This document shows, piece after piece, positions 8,173 through 16,531 of a stretch of DNA of 32,851 bases. The notes below the pieces were generated by a model. That model saw only the letters and a list, made by a program, of their open reading frames with translations. It did not search any database and was not told the DNA's origin. The stretch's first letter is position 1. Each line of letters starts with the position of its first letter. The position numbers were made by a program, and so were the translations under genes. This DNA comes from Deltaproteobacteria bacterium. Lineage in GTDB: Bacteria > Bdellovibrionota > FAC87 > UBA2466. The DNA lies in contig OMIX01000032.1 in the NCBI GenBank assembly GCA_900299195.1, positions 1 through 32,851 on the forward strand, written 5' to 3'.

Positions 8173-10184
8173 TTGTTGATGTTGCGATTCCAGTCAGGGT
8201 TTCCAATTCGTTCCATTATACGATTGACGATGAATCTGGAAAATCCCTTTCCAGAGGAAGTGTGGTAGCAGTTCCTTTTGGGAGTCGAACTGCTTATGGT
8301 TTTGTTCTAGGTTTCCCTGAAAATTCTGATGTTGATAATTCAAAACTCAAATCGGTCAAAGAAGTTTTGGTTTCTGAACCCCTTTTTGACGAGTCGATGT
8401 ACCTATTTCTAAAATGGGTGAGTGATTACTACTGTCATCCTTTGGGGGAGGTGATAGCCACTGCTATCCCTAAGCCTCTTTGGGCTCCAAAAAAGTCCCC
8501 AAGGCAAAAAGGCAAATCTCAATCCGGGACATTATCGCACTCCTCTTCAACTTTAACTCAGCACGATTTGAATCAGACACAAAAACAGGCGGTAGATTCC
8601 ATTCTCAATTCTGATGAAACGAAACCCTTTCTTCTTCACGGAGTCACTGGAAGTGGAAAAACTGAAGTCTATATGCATGTACTTTCTTCGGTAATCGAAG
8701 AAGGAAAAACAGGTATTATTTTGGTTCCCGAAATTGCTCTAACTCCCCAACTTACTCAACGCTTTTCAGCGAGGTTTCCTAATTTAATCGCCGTTCTTCA
8801 CAGTGACCTCACCCCCAAAGAGAGAAATCAGCAATGGGAGTTAATTACCAAGGGTGTTGCTAAAATTGTTATTGGAGCGAGATCTGCGATTTTTGCCCCT
8901 TTAAAGAATTTAGGGGTGATTGTGGTCGATGAAGAGCATGAAACTTCATTCAAACAAGAGGATTCCTTAAGATACAATGCGAGAGATTTGGCAGTTGTGC
9001 GAGCTAAACTGCACAAAGCCAAGGTGATTTTAGGATCAGCAACTCCCTCCGTCGAAACTTATCAAAATGCCCTGTCGGGGAAATACAACCACTTGAAGTT
9101 ACCGGAAAGAGTGAATCGTAGGCCGATGCCACAAACTTATTTTATCGACTTAAAAGACAAAAATCAGTGGTTTTCTCCTGAGAACCGTTGGTTGAGTCGA
9201 GGTTTGGTCAGCGCGATTGAGAACACCCTCAATCAAGGGCAACAAGTGATGTTGTATTTAAATCGACTTGGCTTTGCCCATTTTTTGTTCTGCGGAGATT
9301 GTGGTCATACTTGGCGGTGCAAAAATTGCGACGTTTCTTTAACCTACTATCAAAATCCCCCCTTATTGAAATGTCACTATTGTGGTGTTCAAAAAAAGGT
9401 TCCTCACACTTGTGAAAATTGCTCAGGAGTTCATTTGGAAACTATGGGTTTGGGGACAGAACAGGTCGAAAAAAGTCTGAAGAGTATTTTCCCTAAAGCT
9501 CGAATCTCAAGAATGGATCGAGGGGTTATCAAAGGAAAAAAAGATTTAGAAAAAATATTAGATCAGATTAACCAAAGACAAGTGGATATTGTGATTGGAA
9601 CCCAAATGGTCACTAAGGGTCATGACTTTCCAGGAATAGCTTTGGTAGGTATTTTGTTAGCCGATGCAAGTTTGAATTTGCCCGATTTTAGAGCCAATGA
9701 AAGGACTTTCCAGATTATTACTCAAGTCGCTGGAAGAGCGGGGAGAGCAGAGGTCCCAGGTGAAGTTTATATTCAAACGATCCATCCGGAACATCCGGTG
9801 CTTTTGTCGGCGAGCCGTTATCAGCAGGATGAATTTTATAGGAGCGAACTCGCAGCCAGAAAGGTATTTCAATTTCCCCCATTTCATCGAGCAGTGATGC
9901 TTCGATTTCAACACTCGCAACCTGCTAAAGTGGAGAGTTTTGCTTATCAGGTCGTTCGTATCTTACAAAAAGAATCTGAAAAAAACTTCCCCCATTGTCA
10001 AATTTTGGGCCCAGCAGAAGCGCCTATTTCCAAAATGAAAAAAATGTATCGCTGGCAATGTCTCATCAAAAGCGATTCGGTTAAAGAACTTCAAACCCTG
10101 TTGAAACTTTTGTTTGATTGGGAAAAACAGCAAAAGAGTCCAGTTCAAATGGCAGCAGATGTGGATCCCGTAAATCTCTTGTGA
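8169..10184 (+). CDS. priA: Primosomal protein N' (PriA), 3'-5' helicase
   Basis: 671 residues, a little shorter than E. coli PriA (732). PriA restarts collapsed replication forks by loading the primosome. An N-terminal DNA-binding domain (about 1-105) is followed by the helicase core. The core has Walker A GVTGSGKT (158-165), the DEEH box (254-257), GSATPS (motif III) and QVAGRAGR (motif VI). Eight cysteines at 375, 378, 384, 387, 402, 405, 415 and 418 form the two zinc sites characteristic of PriA. The linker after residue 105 is Ser/Lys-rich. Its stop codon directly abuts the stop of the convergent M50 protease gene, with no gap. Confidence 0.97.
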   Translation: MIVDVAIPVRVSNSFHYTIDDESGKSLSRGSVVAVPFGSRTAYGFVLGFPENSDVDNSKLKSVKEVLVSEPLFDESMYLFLKWVSDYYCHPLGEVIATAIPKPLWAPKKSPRQKGKSQSGTLSHSSSTLTQHDLNQTQKQAVDSILNSDETKPFLLHGVTGSGKTEVYMHVLSSVIEEGKTGIILVPEIALTPQLTQRFSARFPNLIAVLHSDLTPKERNQQWELITKGVAKIVIGARSAIFAPLKNLGVIVVDEEHETSFKQEDSLRYNARDLAVVRAKLHKAKVILGSATPSVETYQNALSGKYNHLKLPERVNRRPMPQTYFIDLKDKNQWFSPENRWLSRGLVSAIENTLNQGQQVMLYLNRLGFAHFLFCGDCGHTWRCKNCDVSLTYYQNPPLLKCHYCGVQKKVPHTCENCSGVHLETMGLGTEQVEKSLKSIFPKARISRMDRGVIKGKKDLEKILDQINQRQVDIVIGTQMVTKGHDFPGIALVGILLADASLNLPDFRANERTFQIITQVAGRAGRAEVPGEVYIQTIHPEHPVLLSASRYQQDEFYRSELAARKVFQFPPFHRAVMLRFQHSQPAKVESFAYQVVRILQKESEKNFPHCQILGPAEAPISKMKKMYRWQCLIKSDSVKELQTLLKLLFDWEKQQKSPVQMAADVDPVNLL

Positions 10185-10823
10185 TCAACCAATGGATTGA
10201 ATCAGAAATTTAAAAACGATATTTACTGGAATGGCTAAATACCTAAGGCTTCCAGTAATTAAGAGGACAATTAAGATCAGTCCAGAAAATCGAGCGAATT
10301 GATTGAGCCTGATAGCTATTTTCTGGGGAACGATTCCTTGGATAACATTGAACCCATCTAGAGGAGCAATGGGTAATAAATTAAAAAATGCCAGCATCAA
10401 ATTCACTTGAATACTTACGATAGAGAAAAGTTGAAGAGTTTCTACGATCTGATGTGGTGTGGGAATGCGAACTAGAATCGCAAGCAATCCAGTCGCAATT
10501 AAAGCTAAAATGAGGTTGGCTAAAGGACCAGCAAAGGCAATCAGAGCGTAGTCTCTACGCCCATACTTCAAATTTCGAATGTCAATGGGAACAGGTTTGG
10601 CCCAACCAAAAAATGGCGCTCCAGAGTAAATGGCAAGGGCGGGCAAGACCAGAGTTCCTAAAATATCAGCATGAGCCATGGGGTGCATTGAGAGTCGACC
10701 CAAAAGTTCAGGCGTGGGATCCCCACGTTTTACCGCTACCCAAGCATGGGCAAATTCATGGAAGCAAAGAGAAAATAGAAAAACCGGCACCAACAAAATG
10801 ACATTGAGTAGGTTTGACGACAT
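10185..10823 (-). CDS. Site-2-protease-like M50 family metalloprotease
   Basis: 212 residues from the ATG at 10823, with about five or six membrane segments. The zinc motif HEFAH (residues 22-26) lies in the first segment. NLLPIAPLDG, the NxxPxxPLDG motif carrying the third zinc ligand Asp, lies in a later one. The conserved HPMAHADILGTLVLP stretch places it in the small Rip1/YwhC-like group of intramembrane proteases that lack a PDZ domain. Substrate unknown. The frame extends to 10853, but that start overlaps the candidate promoter. The ATG at 10823 sits 7 nt after a TATACT -10 box and has no ribosome-binding site, so the mRNA may be leaderless. Confidence 0.9.
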   Translation of the reverse strand: MSSNLLNVILLVPVFLFSLCFHEFAHAWVAVKRGDPTPELLGRLSMHPMAHADILGTLVLPALAIYSGAPFFGWAKPVPIDIRNLKYGRRDYALIAFAGPLANLILALIATGLLAILVRIPTPHQIVETLQLFSIVSIQVNLMLAFFNLLPIAPLDGFNVIQGIVPQKIAIRLNQFARFSGLILIVLLITGSLRYLAIPVNIVFKFLIQSIG

Positions 10824-10830
10824 AGCGCGT

Positions 10831-10860
10831 AGTATAGCATGTGGGCTAGTCATTGAACAA
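10831..10860 (-). promoter_or_regulatory. Candidate promoter for the M50 protease gene
   Basis: On the minus strand, TTGTTC (10860-10855), an 18-nt spacer and TATACT (10836-10831, 5 of 6 matches to consensus) form a sigma70-type promoter. Transcription would begin within a base or two of the ATG at 10823. Its -35 overlaps the -35 proposed for the divergent barrel gene. Confidence 0.5.
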
Positions 10861-10881
10861 ATGACTCAAGCGTGTGACAAT
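10853..10881 (+). promoter_or_regulatory. Candidate promoter for the beta-barrel gene
   Basis: TTGAAC (10853-10858), a 17-nt spacer and GACAAT (10876-10881) match a sigma70 promoter at 4 of 6 positions each. Transcription from about 10888 would exclude the upstream GTG/ATG codons at 10874 and 10880 and leave the ATG at 10916 as the start. Confidence 0.35.
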
Positions 10882-10915
10882 GAAAGAAACCTTCAAAAAC
10901 CCCAAAGAGAACATC

Positions 10916-11614
10916 ATGAAACAGCTTCTAGTCCTTTTTTCCTTGGTTTTAGTCAGCCACAACCTGCAAGCCGCAAAGGTTAAATCATCTGAAACGCAGA
11001 GTGGTTTTGAGCGTTCTATCAATGCAGTGGTGCGGAACAAGTATTTTTACAAAACTAATAAGCTTGAAATAGGGGCGACAACCGGAGTGATGCCCTATGA
11101 CTCCGTAGTGAATCATTTTATGGTGGGGGGAAAAGCCACTTGGCATCTCTCTGACCACTTTGGATGGGAAATCGCCGATATTCAGTACGGTATGCCCTCC
11201 ATCACCACAGACATTCGGGATAAGGTAAATGGAAAAAGTTTGACCAATGTTCAATTTAGCCAAATTGGGTTGTTGGCGACTACTAATCTATTGGTGTCGC
11301 CCATTTATGGGAAAATCCGCTTTTTTGGTAGCCAAGTTTTGTATTTCGATATTTACACGGTGGTGGGAGCAGGTTTTGCTAATACAAAAACCATTAAGTT
11401 AAGTCACACCGATCCCAAAGAGACAACTGTCAGACAGGGAATGGAACCCGCTTTTGATTTTGGTTTGGGACTTAAGATATTCACCAGCGATGCCTTAGCT
11501 TTGCTCATCGATCTGCGAGATTATGTTACTTTTACCGAAGTTTACTCAACTAGGAAGCCCCGCAGCAATTTTTCTGTCTTTGCTGGGCTAAGTTTTTTTC
11601 TTCCTACTTTCTAA
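10916..11614 (+). CDS. Outer-membrane beta-barrel domain protein
   Basis: 232 residues from the ATG at 10916. That start is preferred because it gives a textbook signal peptide (MKQLLVLFSLVLVSHNLQA) with AAAGAG a few bases upstream; the frame is open back to 10874. The mature protein alternates polar and hydrophobic residues in short strands, for example KLEIGATTGVMPYD, FGWEIADIQYG and DIYTVVGAGFA. It ends in a terminal Phe (SFFLPTF), the usual signal for insertion by the BAM complex. It resembles the small outer-membrane beta-barrel proteins common in myxobacteria and bdellovibrios. Function is unknown. It is divergent from the M50 protease gene. Confidence 0.82.
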   Translation: MKQLLVLFSLVLVSHNLQAAKVKSSETQSGFERSINAVVRNKYFYKTNKLEIGATTGVMPYDSVVNHFMVGGKATWHLSDHFGWEIADIQYGMPSITTDIRDKVNGKSLTNVQFSQIGLLATTNLLVSPIYGKIRFFGSQVLYFDIYTVVGAGFANTKTIKLSHTDPKETTVRQGMEPAFDFGLGLKIFTSDALALLIDLRDYVTFTEVYSTRKPRSNFSVFAGLSFFLPTF

Positions 11615-11667
11615 AGCTTGCCAACCCTCACTATTTCGGGCAATTCTGATGCTTGTTTTGAGGGGAA

Positions 11668-12039
11668 ATGAAGCGGCGCAACAGCAAATCAAAAGTTTCT
11701 AAAAACTCATTGGGGAACGTCAAGCCCAAGGTAAAGCTTTGGAAACCTGCTAAACGGCTCAGTGACTTAGTGAGCGTTTATGAGGATTTGGAGAAAACCC
11801 TAAAACGTCTCAAAACAAGTTCCTTGATGTATAGCAGCAATTCTCTCATGCAAATCAATATACAAAAGTTGATGGCGCAACTCTCAAAGTCCAAAAGGAG
11901 GATTGAGAGAAAAATTAGTGCGACCCTAGTAAGCGAGAGAAATCATTTAAAACACAGACTTGAGGGTTGGTCCCCAAAGCTTCGTAATAAAAGTTCAAAG
12001 TGGTCAAAATCCAAATCTGATCCCATTTCTTTGAATTAA
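11668..12039 (+). CDS. Small, highly basic protein of unknown function
   Basis: 123 residues, rich in Lys, Arg and Ser at both ends (MKRRNSKSKVSKNS at the start, KSSKWSKSKSD near the end). The central stretch (about 35-95) has leucine/heptad-like spacing and may form a helical hairpin or coiled coil. There is no signal peptide or membrane segment. AGGGG lies only 2 nt before the ATG, an unusually short spacing. The composition suggests nucleic-acid binding, but no known family (for example histone H1-like or HU) is recognisable. It sits 53 nt after the barrel gene and is convergent with lgt. Confidence 0.6.
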   Translation: MKRRNSKSKVSKNSLGNVKPKVKLWKPAKRLSDLVSVYEDLEKTLKRLKTSSLMYSSNSLMQINIQKLMAQLSKSKRRIERKISATLVSERNHLKHRLEGWSPKLRNKSSKWSKSKSDPISLN

Positions 12040-12070
12040 CAACCAGGGTTCTAAAACAGCTCAGCAAAAA

Positions 12071-12862
12071 TTAAGAAGGGGGTGATTCTTTAAATAGAAT
12101 CGAAGCCAAAACCAGGCCTGCAGTCAGTTGCACCAGGGAAAGTATTTGCCCCATACTTAACCCCAAAAAGAAATAACCCAAATGCGAATCGGGTTCTCTA
12201 AAGAATTCAACAATAAACCTAATAAAGGTATATCCAATCAAAAAAACAACCGAAAGTTGCCCATCTTTTTTTAAGTGATTTTTTAAAAACCAAAGAACGA
12301 AGAATAAGACTATGCCCTCCAAAAAAAACTCATAAAGTTGGGAGGGATGCCGAATGATAGGGCCCCCGGCTCTAAAGATCATTCCCCAGGGAACGGTTGT
12401 TTGTCGTCCATAAAGCTCTCCATTGATAAAATTTCCGATCCTCCCCATAGCTAAGCCGGTGGGGGTGGCTAGCGCCATGGCATCAGCCAAATTCCAAAAA
12501 GGGATTTTGTTTTTTTTCGAAAAAATAAAGGCAGCTACAATAACGCCTATGAGACCTCCATGAAAAGAAAGTCCACCTTTGTAGGTTTGAAACAGCCACA
12601 ATGGGTTCTGAATGAAAGTGTTAAAGTCGTAAACCACACAATAAATAATTCGAGCCCCAATGACTCCTCCCACCAAAAGCCAAATTCCAAAATCATCCAT
12701 CTGTTCTTCTGAAAACTGGAATCTATCCTCTCGAGCCAATCGTTTGAGAATAGTTCGGGCCAGTAAGAAACCACCCACATAAAGTACCGAGTACCAGGTG
12801 ATTTGGAACGGTCCCCAAAGCCGCAGAATAACAGGATCAATTTCAGGATGTAAAAAAGGCAT
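12071..12862 (-). CDS. lgt: Prolipoprotein diacylglyceryl transferase Lgt
   Basis: 263 residues, normal for Lgt, with about seven membrane segments. Lgt transfers diacylglycerol from phosphatidylglycerol to the lipobox cysteine of prolipoproteins in the inner membrane, the first step of lipoprotein maturation. The family signature GRIGNFINGELYGR is at residues 140-153. His101 lies in LSFHGGLIG, and RHPSQLYEFFLEG (171-183) contains the conserved Glu178. AAGGA about 11-12 nt upstream of the ATG serves as ribosome-binding site. It is divergent from the glycosyltransferase gene and ends 31 nt from the convergent basic-protein gene. Confidence 0.96.
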   Translation of the reverse strand: MPFLHPEIDPVILRLWGPFQITWYSVLYVGGFLLARTILKRLAREDRFQFSEEQMDDFGIWLLVGGVIGARIIYCVVYDFNTFIQNPLWLFQTYKGGLSFHGGLIGVIVAAFIFSKKNKIPFWNLADAMALATPTGLAMGRIGNFINGELYGRQTTVPWGMIFRAGGPIIRHPSQLYEFFLEGIVLFFVLWFLKNHLKKDGQLSVVFLIGYTFIRFIVEFFREPDSHLGYFFLGLSMGQILSLVQLTAGLVLASILFKESPPS

Positions 12863-12924
12863 CGTTGTTATTTTCCTTTGAAAGTAGACATATAAAATAC
12901 TCCATTTTAATTAAATGGGTAGGG

Positions 12925-12930
12925 TATAAT
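12925..12930 (+). promoter_or_regulatory. Perfect -10 box 7 nt before the glycosyltransferase start
   Basis: TATAAT, identical to the sigma70 -10 consensus, ends 7 nt before the ATG at 12938. Transcription would start at or next to the A of the start codon. No good -35 is present at 16-19 nt spacing, and no Shine-Dalgarno lies within 12 nt of the ATG. Confidence 0.5.
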
Positions 12931-12937
12931 CAAAGAC

Positions 12938-14053
12938 ATGAAATCGGTGGCCATAGGTGTTGGAGGACGTTTTCATTCTGACTTCATGTATCAAGCTTTA
13001 ACCGAGTTGGGCTATCGGGCCGCCATTTATACTTCACTTCCTAAAAACAGATTTCCAAGTTCGACATCGACTCTTCACAATTACGTTTGGCCTGAGTTGG
13101 TTTATCGCATAGCCAAAAAAATCGGACTAGAAGCTCCGGGAGATGAAGTGAAGATGAAGTACTTCGGAAAATTCTTATCCCATCAGATGTTAAAAGAGCG
13201 ACCAGACCTCTTTATAGGATGGTCTTCCTTTTCGTTGGAAACGTTAAAAAAACGTACCGCGAATCTTCAAATTCTAATGAGGGATTCAGCACATATCCGA
13301 TTTCAGTACGACCTGCTCTCGCAAGAGTATGAAAAGTTTGGTTTTACATTTCCCAACCGAAGTTTTTGTCTTGAACGTGAATTAGATGAGTATGAATTAG
13401 CCGATCGAATTTGGGTTTTGTCAGAATTTGCCAAACAGACCTTTATTTCACAGGGAATTTCACCGGACAAAGTCGAGGTATTACCCCTAGGTGTAGACTT
13501 AGAGCGATTTAAGCCCTTAGAGAAAGTTCCCGAGCCGTCTCCATTGAGAGTCATTTACTTTGGAATTATAAGTTACCGAAAGGGAGTTCAATATTTGTTG
13601 GAGGCTACCCAAGATTTTTCTCCGAAAGAAGTAGAGCTCAACCTGATCGGTGCAGTTGAGCCCGAGTTCAAAAAAACTTTGTCCAAATACTCTCATTTCA
13701 ATTACCAAAATCCTTTGCCCCAGAGTGAGCTTGCTAAGGAAATTAGAAATCACCATGTCTTTGTTTTTCCGACCCTCGAGGATGGATTTGGACAAACTTT
13801 AGTTCAAGGGATGGCCAGCGGCTTGGTGCCAATCACTACCACTCATTGTGGTTCAGCTGACTTTACTTTTCTTAAGGGTTCCGATCTCAGAGTTCCACCT
13901 CGATCTTCTCAAGCCATTCGTGAGAGACTCGTGCAAATACTTAAAGATCCTGGTCTGTTAAAAACACTGAGAGAAAAATCTATTCAATCTGCTCAAGACA
14001 TGACCTGGGGACATTATCGTACTCGGCTCGGAGAACTCCTTTCAACCCTCTGA
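12938..14053 (+). CDS. GT4-type (GT-B) glycosyltransferase
   Basis: 371 residues. The C-terminal half carries the GT4 nucleotide-sugar-binding features: VIYFGIISYRKGVQYLLEA, then FPTLEDGFGQTLVQGMASG. In that element the EX7E positions read Asp and Gln, a variant seen in some GT4 members. The linker has VEVLPLGVDLERF, typical of the family. There is no membrane segment, so it is a cytoplasmic or peripherally bound enzyme that probably adds a sugar to LPS or another surface glycan. Donor and acceptor cannot be read from the sequence. The ATG at 12938 has no ribosome-binding site. Confidence 0.9.
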   Translation: MKSVAIGVGGRFHSDFMYQALTELGYRAAIYTSLPKNRFPSSTSTLHNYVWPELVYRIAKKIGLEAPGDEVKMKYFGKFLSHQMLKERPDLFIGWSSFSLETLKKRTANLQILMRDSAHIRFQYDLLSQEYEKFGFTFPNRSFCLERELDEYELADRIWVLSEFAKQTFISQGISPDKVEVLPLGVDLERFKPLEKVPEPSPLRVIYFGIISYRKGVQYLLEATQDFSPKEVELNLIGAVEPEFKKTLSKYSHFNYQNPLPQSELAKEIRNHHVFVFPTLEDGFGQTLVQGMASGLVPITTTHCGSADFTFLKGSDLRVPPRSSQAIRERLVQILKDPGLLKTLREKSIQSAQDMTWGHYRTRLGELLSTL

Positions 14054-14136
14054 TTCTAATCAAAAACTAACAATTCAGTCATTGATTTGATTCCATTGTT
14101 TTGATATCTCCCTCAGCTATTCTTTAGGAGGTTGAA

Positions 14137-15012
14137 ATGCTAAAAGTGACTTTTGGGATTCTAGTTTTTTGTGCGTACCTTTTTAGTGCTCAGGGGCCAG
14201 CGACTCCAAACCCCATCGGAGTATCCTCCAATCAAGCGTTTTCCGGAGTTTCATCAGATTTCAAGGTTTTAGGCAACTTCGAGGTCAGACCCTCATATAA
14301 ATCTAATTTGGGTGAGTTTCATTCCGAAGATTCTGCTTTGTTAGGTTATCAGTTCAATAAAAATAACAATGTCGTCTACAAGCAAGAGTTTAACACCAAT
14401 TTGTATGATCCCAAGTTGTCCCAAGCTTCTAGTGGATTGAATGCTTATTTAGTTGATGGTTATCTGAGAGAGCGACTCAATAACATCGTTTCTATGGGAA
14501 ATTTTTCCTTGAGTTACGAGGGAAGACAATACTTGCCAACTTGGAGCGTTCGTCGTGAGGCTGGAATGATCACTGCTCTCAGAAATTATGCAAAAGTAAA
14601 ATATCAAGCTACGCCCCAATTCGCAGTGATCGCTGAAGAAATTCCTGTGATTCATTTCTACAATCAGGCAGGGTCATTAACTTCTAAGGGGCCCGCAGCT
14701 AACCCAGTCTTTGAAAATAGGGCTACTTTAGGTTTAGAGTATCTTGTGTCGGACAAGCTAAAGTTGTCTCTACCGGTCTTTATCTCGGATGTGAGAACTC
14801 GATCTTATAGAAGTGATGCCTCTAATAATGCCAAATGGATCCATAAAGTTTGGATTAATCCTGAGCTCTTTTATTCCGTGAATGCTAATTTAACCTTGGG
14901 AATGGGTTATTACTCTGAAAATCTGATCAAAAACAACAACTTCTCTGAGACTGCTATCTCTACGGGGTTCGAACAAGGAACTACCCAACTCATTTTGTCG
15001 ACTAATCTTTAA
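14137..15012 (+). CDS. Predicted outer-membrane beta-barrel protein
   Basis: 291 residues. A signal peptide (MLKVTFGILVFCAYLFSAQG) is followed by alternating amphipathic strands such as DFKVLGNFEVRPSYKS, VVYKQEFNTNLYD, LGLEYLVSDKLKLSLPVFIS and LTLGMGYYSENLI. The composition is rich in Asn, Ser and Tyr. The strong ribosome-binding site AGGAGG (14126-14131) precedes the ATG by 5 nt. The C-terminus is Leu rather than Phe. The family is not recognised; a porin-like or transport role is only a guess. It lies 83 nt after the glycosyltransferase gene and may be cotranscribed. Confidence 0.75.
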   Translation: MLKVTFGILVFCAYLFSAQGPATPNPIGVSSNQAFSGVSSDFKVLGNFEVRPSYKSNLGEFHSEDSALLGYQFNKNNNVVYKQEFNTNLYDPKLSQASSGLNAYLVDGYLRERLNNIVSMGNFSLSYEGRQYLPTWSVRREAGMITALRNYAKVKYQATPQFAVIAEEIPVIHFYNQAGSLTSKGPAANPVFENRATLGLEYLVSDKLKLSLPVFISDVRTRSYRSDASNNAKWIHKVWINPELFYSVNANLTLGMGYYSENLIKNNNFSETAISTGFEQGTTQLILSTNL

Positions 15013-15193
15013 TTTGAGTGAGCTTAATGTCCTAAATTCGAGCCATCATTAGGTGCTTAACGCAAGTATTCTTTAGTTTTTCAACAAAAGCCATCCAGGT
15101 TGATTATATGATTGGGTTTACCTATCTCAGGTCTTATTCAAGAGGTCTTTAGGCTCTACATTCAACCCATCAAGATGGATTAGCTGAGTTGGT
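15013..15193. other. Convergent intergenic region, nothing definite
   Basis: 181 nt between convergent genes. It contains two near copies of AGGTCTT (about 15129 and 15144) and a short palindrome CCATCAAGATGG. I see no hairpin followed by a T-run on either strand and no small gene with a credible start. Confidence 0.4.
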
Positions 15194-16330
15194 TTACTTA
15201 GCCCAGGTCTTGATAGTTTCTACTACGTAGTCTTGTTCCGATTCGCTGATCCCAGGGAAAATCGGAAGAGAGAGAACCTCCGATGCGGCGGCTTCTGACT
15301 GAGGAAAATCTCCCACTTTAAAATTCAAGTGTGCTAAAGCTTTTTGTAAGTGGCAGGGAATGGGATAATAAATAGAGTTCCCAATTTTTTTACGAGTCAA
15401 AGCTTCACTGAGTTCATTTCTTTTTCCGTTTTTAACTTTGATAGTATATTGATGAAATGTGTGAGTGCTATAGGGGACTCGCACCGGTGTTTGAATGAGA
15501 GAACTCAAAGTTTTTAACTGTTCGTCGTAATAGGCTGCAGCTTTTTGTCTTAAGTTGATCCAATGGTTTAAGTGGGGAAGGAAAACTCTCAAAATAGCTG
15601 CTTGAAGAGTGTCAATTCTGCAATTACTTCCAACGATTTCGTGGTGATACCTGATTGTTGATCCGTGGGTTCTTAATAAAGTAACTTTATCACCCAGTTG
15701 AGGATCGTTCGTGGTTACAAACCCCGCATCTCCAAAAGCGCCTAAGTTTTTGGTGGGAAACAAACTAAAAGCCGCTAAATGACCTAAAGTACCGACTTGA
15801 CCTCTGTCATGTTGAGTTCCAATCGCTTGGCATGCATCTTCGACCACGGGAATAAGGTATCGATTCGCCAAAGAAAGAATTTTAGTCATATCCGCTGCTT
15901 GCCCATAAAGATGAACTGGCATGATTGCTTTAATTTTTCGCTCTTTATCATTTTCCAAAATCCTCTCGACTTCTTCAGGAGCGATATTAAAGGTGTCTGG
16001 ATCGATATCTGCGAAAATAGGTGTAGCCCCAGCATTGCAAATAGCGCTTACGGTGGCGAAAAAGGTGAAAGGGGAGGTTAGAACTTGATCCCCGGGTTTG
16101 ATTTCTAGAGCCTTCAGCGATAGCCATAAAGCATCCGTGCCGCTAGTGACTCCAATGGCACGTCTAGCCGTCGTGAAGTGAGCAAGTTCATTTTCAAAGG
16201 CTTGAACATCAGGCCCCAAAATAAAACCGCCCGATTCAAAAATTCTAGAAAATGTTGATGCAATTTCTTTTGCAAGAGGTTGATATTGTCTTTTTAAATC
16301 AAGAGGTGGAACTGAAGTGATCTCTTGCAT
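15194..16330 (-). CDS. DegT/DnrJ/EryC1 family PLP-dependent sugar aminotransferase
   Basis: 378 residues from the ATG at 16330, chosen because AGGAG lies about 6 nt upstream; the frame is open to 16414 without support. These enzymes transaminate nucleotide-linked keto-sugars to amino sugars for surface polysaccharides. Evidence: VTSGTDALWLSL (PLP phosphate site), SPFTFFAT, VVEDACQAIG (Asp165 contacts the PLP ring nitrogen) and SLFPTKNLGAFGDAG, where Lys194 should form the Schiff base. It looks most like the WlbE/WbpE-type UDP-3-oxo-glucuronate aminotransferases, but the exact substrate is not certain. No partner dehydrogenase or acetyltransferase is in the window. Confidence 0.93.
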   Translation of the reverse strand: MQEITSVPPLDLKRQYQPLAKEIASTFSRIFESGGFILGPDVQAFENELAHFTTARRAIGVTSGTDALWLSLKALEIKPGDQVLTSPFTFFATVSAICNAGATPIFADIDPDTFNIAPEEVERILENDKERKIKAIMPVHLYGQAADMTKILSLANRYLIPVVEDACQAIGTQHDRGQVGTLGHLAAFSLFPTKNLGAFGDAGFVTTNDPQLGDKVTLLRTHGSTIRYHHEIVGSNCRIDTLQAAILRVFLPHLNHWINLRQKAAAYYDEQLKTLSSLIQTPVRVPYSTHTFHQYTIKVKNGKRNELSEALTRKKIGNSIYYPIPCHLQKALAHLNFKVGDFPQSEAAASEVLSLPIFPGISESEQDYVVETIKTWAK

Positions 16331-16531
16331 ACAAACTCCTAAGTCTGACTTAATCCCTATAAGTTTTAGTCTTACCCCACTAGAAAAGGAAGGTTTTTTC
16401 TTGGTTTGAAGCACGAAAAATGGCTGAGAGGCTGAGTATTTTAGGGGGGTAATTCCTAACTGGTGAATTCCATGGATGGGAAACTGCCCAGCGTTATAAG
16501 TTTATCTCGGGGGGAGTTTAAGCGATTACAT
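16331..16531. other. Upstream region of the sugar aminotransferase gene
   Basis: 201 nt between two minus-strand genes. It contains two runs of six C on the minus strand (near 16445 and 16513) and a possible hairpin of TGGG/CCCA around 16480-16493. No known riboswitch class, convincing promoter or T-run terminator was recognised. The gap is long for this compact genome and probably holds the aminotransferase promoter. Confidence 0.35.

Noticed and set aside
9657-9920. Reading frames on the opposite strand of priA and of the ribosomal genes
   Set aside because: They overlap strongly conserved genes, have no family resemblance and lack ribosome-binding sites; they are shadow frames.
13760-13830. 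Loss of catalytic function in the GT4 enzyme because EX7E reads Asp and Gln
   Set aside because: Active GT4 members with Gln at the second position are familiar, and the rest of the motif is well preserved.
14096-14123. TTGTTT-16-TATTCT as a promoter for the second beta-barrel gene
   Set aside because: The transcription start would fall inside the strong AGGAGG ribosome-binding site at 14126-14131 and destroy it.
16331-16414. N-terminal extension of the DegT aminotransferase to 16414
   Set aside because: No ribosome-binding site and no similarity to the family; the ATG at 16330 has AGGAG in the right place.
16450-16520. Riboswitch (GEMM, cobalamin or TPP type) upstream of the aminotransferase gene
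   Set aside because: The C-runs and short hairpin attracted attention, but none of the conserved core motifs of these classes could be found on the relevant strand.
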